From NCBI GenBank assembly GCA_030147455.1, contig JASKZU010000240.1, forward strand, positions 1 to 6,280: a DNA stretch of 6,280 nucleotides, given 5' to 3'. The translations under genes were made by a program, and so were the position numbers. Source of the stretch: Planococcus sp. (in: firmicutes). GTDB lineage: Bacteria > Bacillota > Bacilli > Bacillales_A > Planococcaceae. Shown piece by piece: positions 5,721 to 6,280 of this stretch (the first letter of the stretch is position 1; each line of letters starts with the position of its first letter). The notes under the pieces were generated by a model. It was not told the DNA's origin. It was given only the letters and a program-made list of their open reading frames with translations, and made no database searches.

Positions 5721-6280
5721 ATGCAAGGCGATGCCAATAAGGTACCGGTAATGAAAGTGATGTCATTCAATATTGCACATGGCATGGGAATGGACGGCAT
5801 AGTGGATTTGGAAAGAACGGCACGGATTATCGAACAATCAGGGGCAGCCATTGTGGCGCTTCAGGAAGTCGATCGCCACTTTTCTGATCGCAGTTTTTAC
5901 ATGGACCAAGTCGAATGGCTGTCCGAGCGGCTCGGAATGTATGCAGCATACGGCGCCAATTTAAACCAGGCGCCAGACGATACCGAACGGCCGAACCGCC
6001 AATACGGCAATGCGACGCTAAGCAGCTACCCGATTAAATATGCAGAAAATCATTTTTTGACGCAAGTTGTTGCGGATATTTCCAACAACGAGCAGCGCGG
6101 TGTTCTTGAAGCCGTTATCGAAGTGGAAGGCATGTATGTTAAAGTGCTGAACACTCATTTGGCGCTGAAGGATGCAGAACTTGAATTAAGCATACAAGAG
6201 TTGCTTGAAATTGCCGCCAAAAGCCATTTTCCGAAGATCATTACAGGTGATTTTAACGCACCTCCAGCCCATCGACATTT
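5721..6280 (+). CDS. Endonuclease/exonuclease/phosphatase (EEP) fold protein, copy 2 (3' truncated by window edge)
   Basis: The frame runs open from ATG 5721 to the right edge, giving 186 residues plus two bases. The start has AAAGGAG (5706-5712) 8 nt upstream. EEP positions present are Asn17 (SFNIAHG), Glu49 (LQEVDR), Tyr95-Gly-Asn97, Arg126, His146 (NTHL) and Asp177/Asn179 (GDFNAPP). The C-terminal Asp and SDH motifs would lie beyond the window. It aligns with copy 1 without a gap at a constant offset of five residues (copy 1 numbered from GTG 4863), with about half of the residues identical by eye over the first 95. The DNA has diverged much more at third positions, so the duplication is old. 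No signal peptide is seen. The N-terminus is about five residues longer than that of copy 1. Activity is likely metal-dependent phosphoester hydrolysis; the substrate is unknown. Confidence 0.9.
   Translation, partial: MQGDANKVPVMKVMSFNIAHGMGMDGIVDLERTARIIEQSGAAIVALQEVDRHFSDRSFYMDQVEWLSERLGMYAAYGANLNQAPDDTERPNRQYGNATLSSYPIKYAENHFLTQVVADISNNEQRGVLEAVIEVEGMYVKVLNTHLALKDAELELSIQELLEIAAKSHFPKIITGDFNAPPAHRH

Noticed and set aside
5657..5851. 64-codon open frame on the - strand at the EEP copy 2 leader
   Set aside because: It overlaps the conserved N-terminus of copy 2 in antisense and has no supporting motif.
1..6280. Defence island, prophage, insertion sequence or CRISPR content
   Set aside because: No transposase, integrase, spaced direct repeats, terminal inverted repeats or defence domain was found; every sizeable region is explained by ordinary genes.

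Overview
The window reads as ordinary chromosomal sequence from a moderate-GC member of the Bacillales. Planococcaceae (Planococcus/Planomicrobium-like) is my best guess, which is an inference. It rests on strong purine-rich ribosome binding sites, TATAAT-type -10 boxes, short U-tailed terminators and close Bacillus-type relatives (BmrA, Mta). All convincing genes lie on the + strand. I see no rRNA, tRNA, CRISPR array, transposon or phage gene.

Layout. 1-827: 3' part of a class I SAM-dependent rRNA methyltransferase of the RlmI type, cut by the left edge and closed by a terminator (848-889). 925-3946: an apparent two-gene efflux operon, with a -10 box, an MFS transporter of the fosmidomycin-resistance (Fsr) family, and, 31 nt later, a BmrA-type multidrug ABC half-transporter. 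3955-4757: a MerR-family regulator of the Mta/TipA type, behind its own MerR-type promoter (19-bp spacer filled by a 19-bp imperfect palindrome) and closed by a strong terminator (4767-4800). 4863-6280: two tandem, clearly paralogous endonuclease/exonuclease/phosphatase (EEP, DNase I-like) fold enzymes. The second has its own extended -10 promoter and is cut by the right edge.

How the genes may work together. The Fsr-like antiporter and the BmrA-like ATP-driven pump sit directly before a drug-sensing type of MerR activator, which suggests a drug-efflux module. The only recognisable MerR operator is in front of the regulator itself, so control of the pumps by this regulator is not shown by the sequence. 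The methyltransferase and the EEP pair appear to be separate transcription units.

The most interesting observation is inside the regulator gene: a strong ribosome binding site and in-frame ATG (4344) exactly at the junction between the DNA-binding/coiled-coil part and the TipAS ligand-binding domain. This would allow a free ligand-binding domain to be made, as known for Streptomyces tipA. I found no evidence for a wholly new system.
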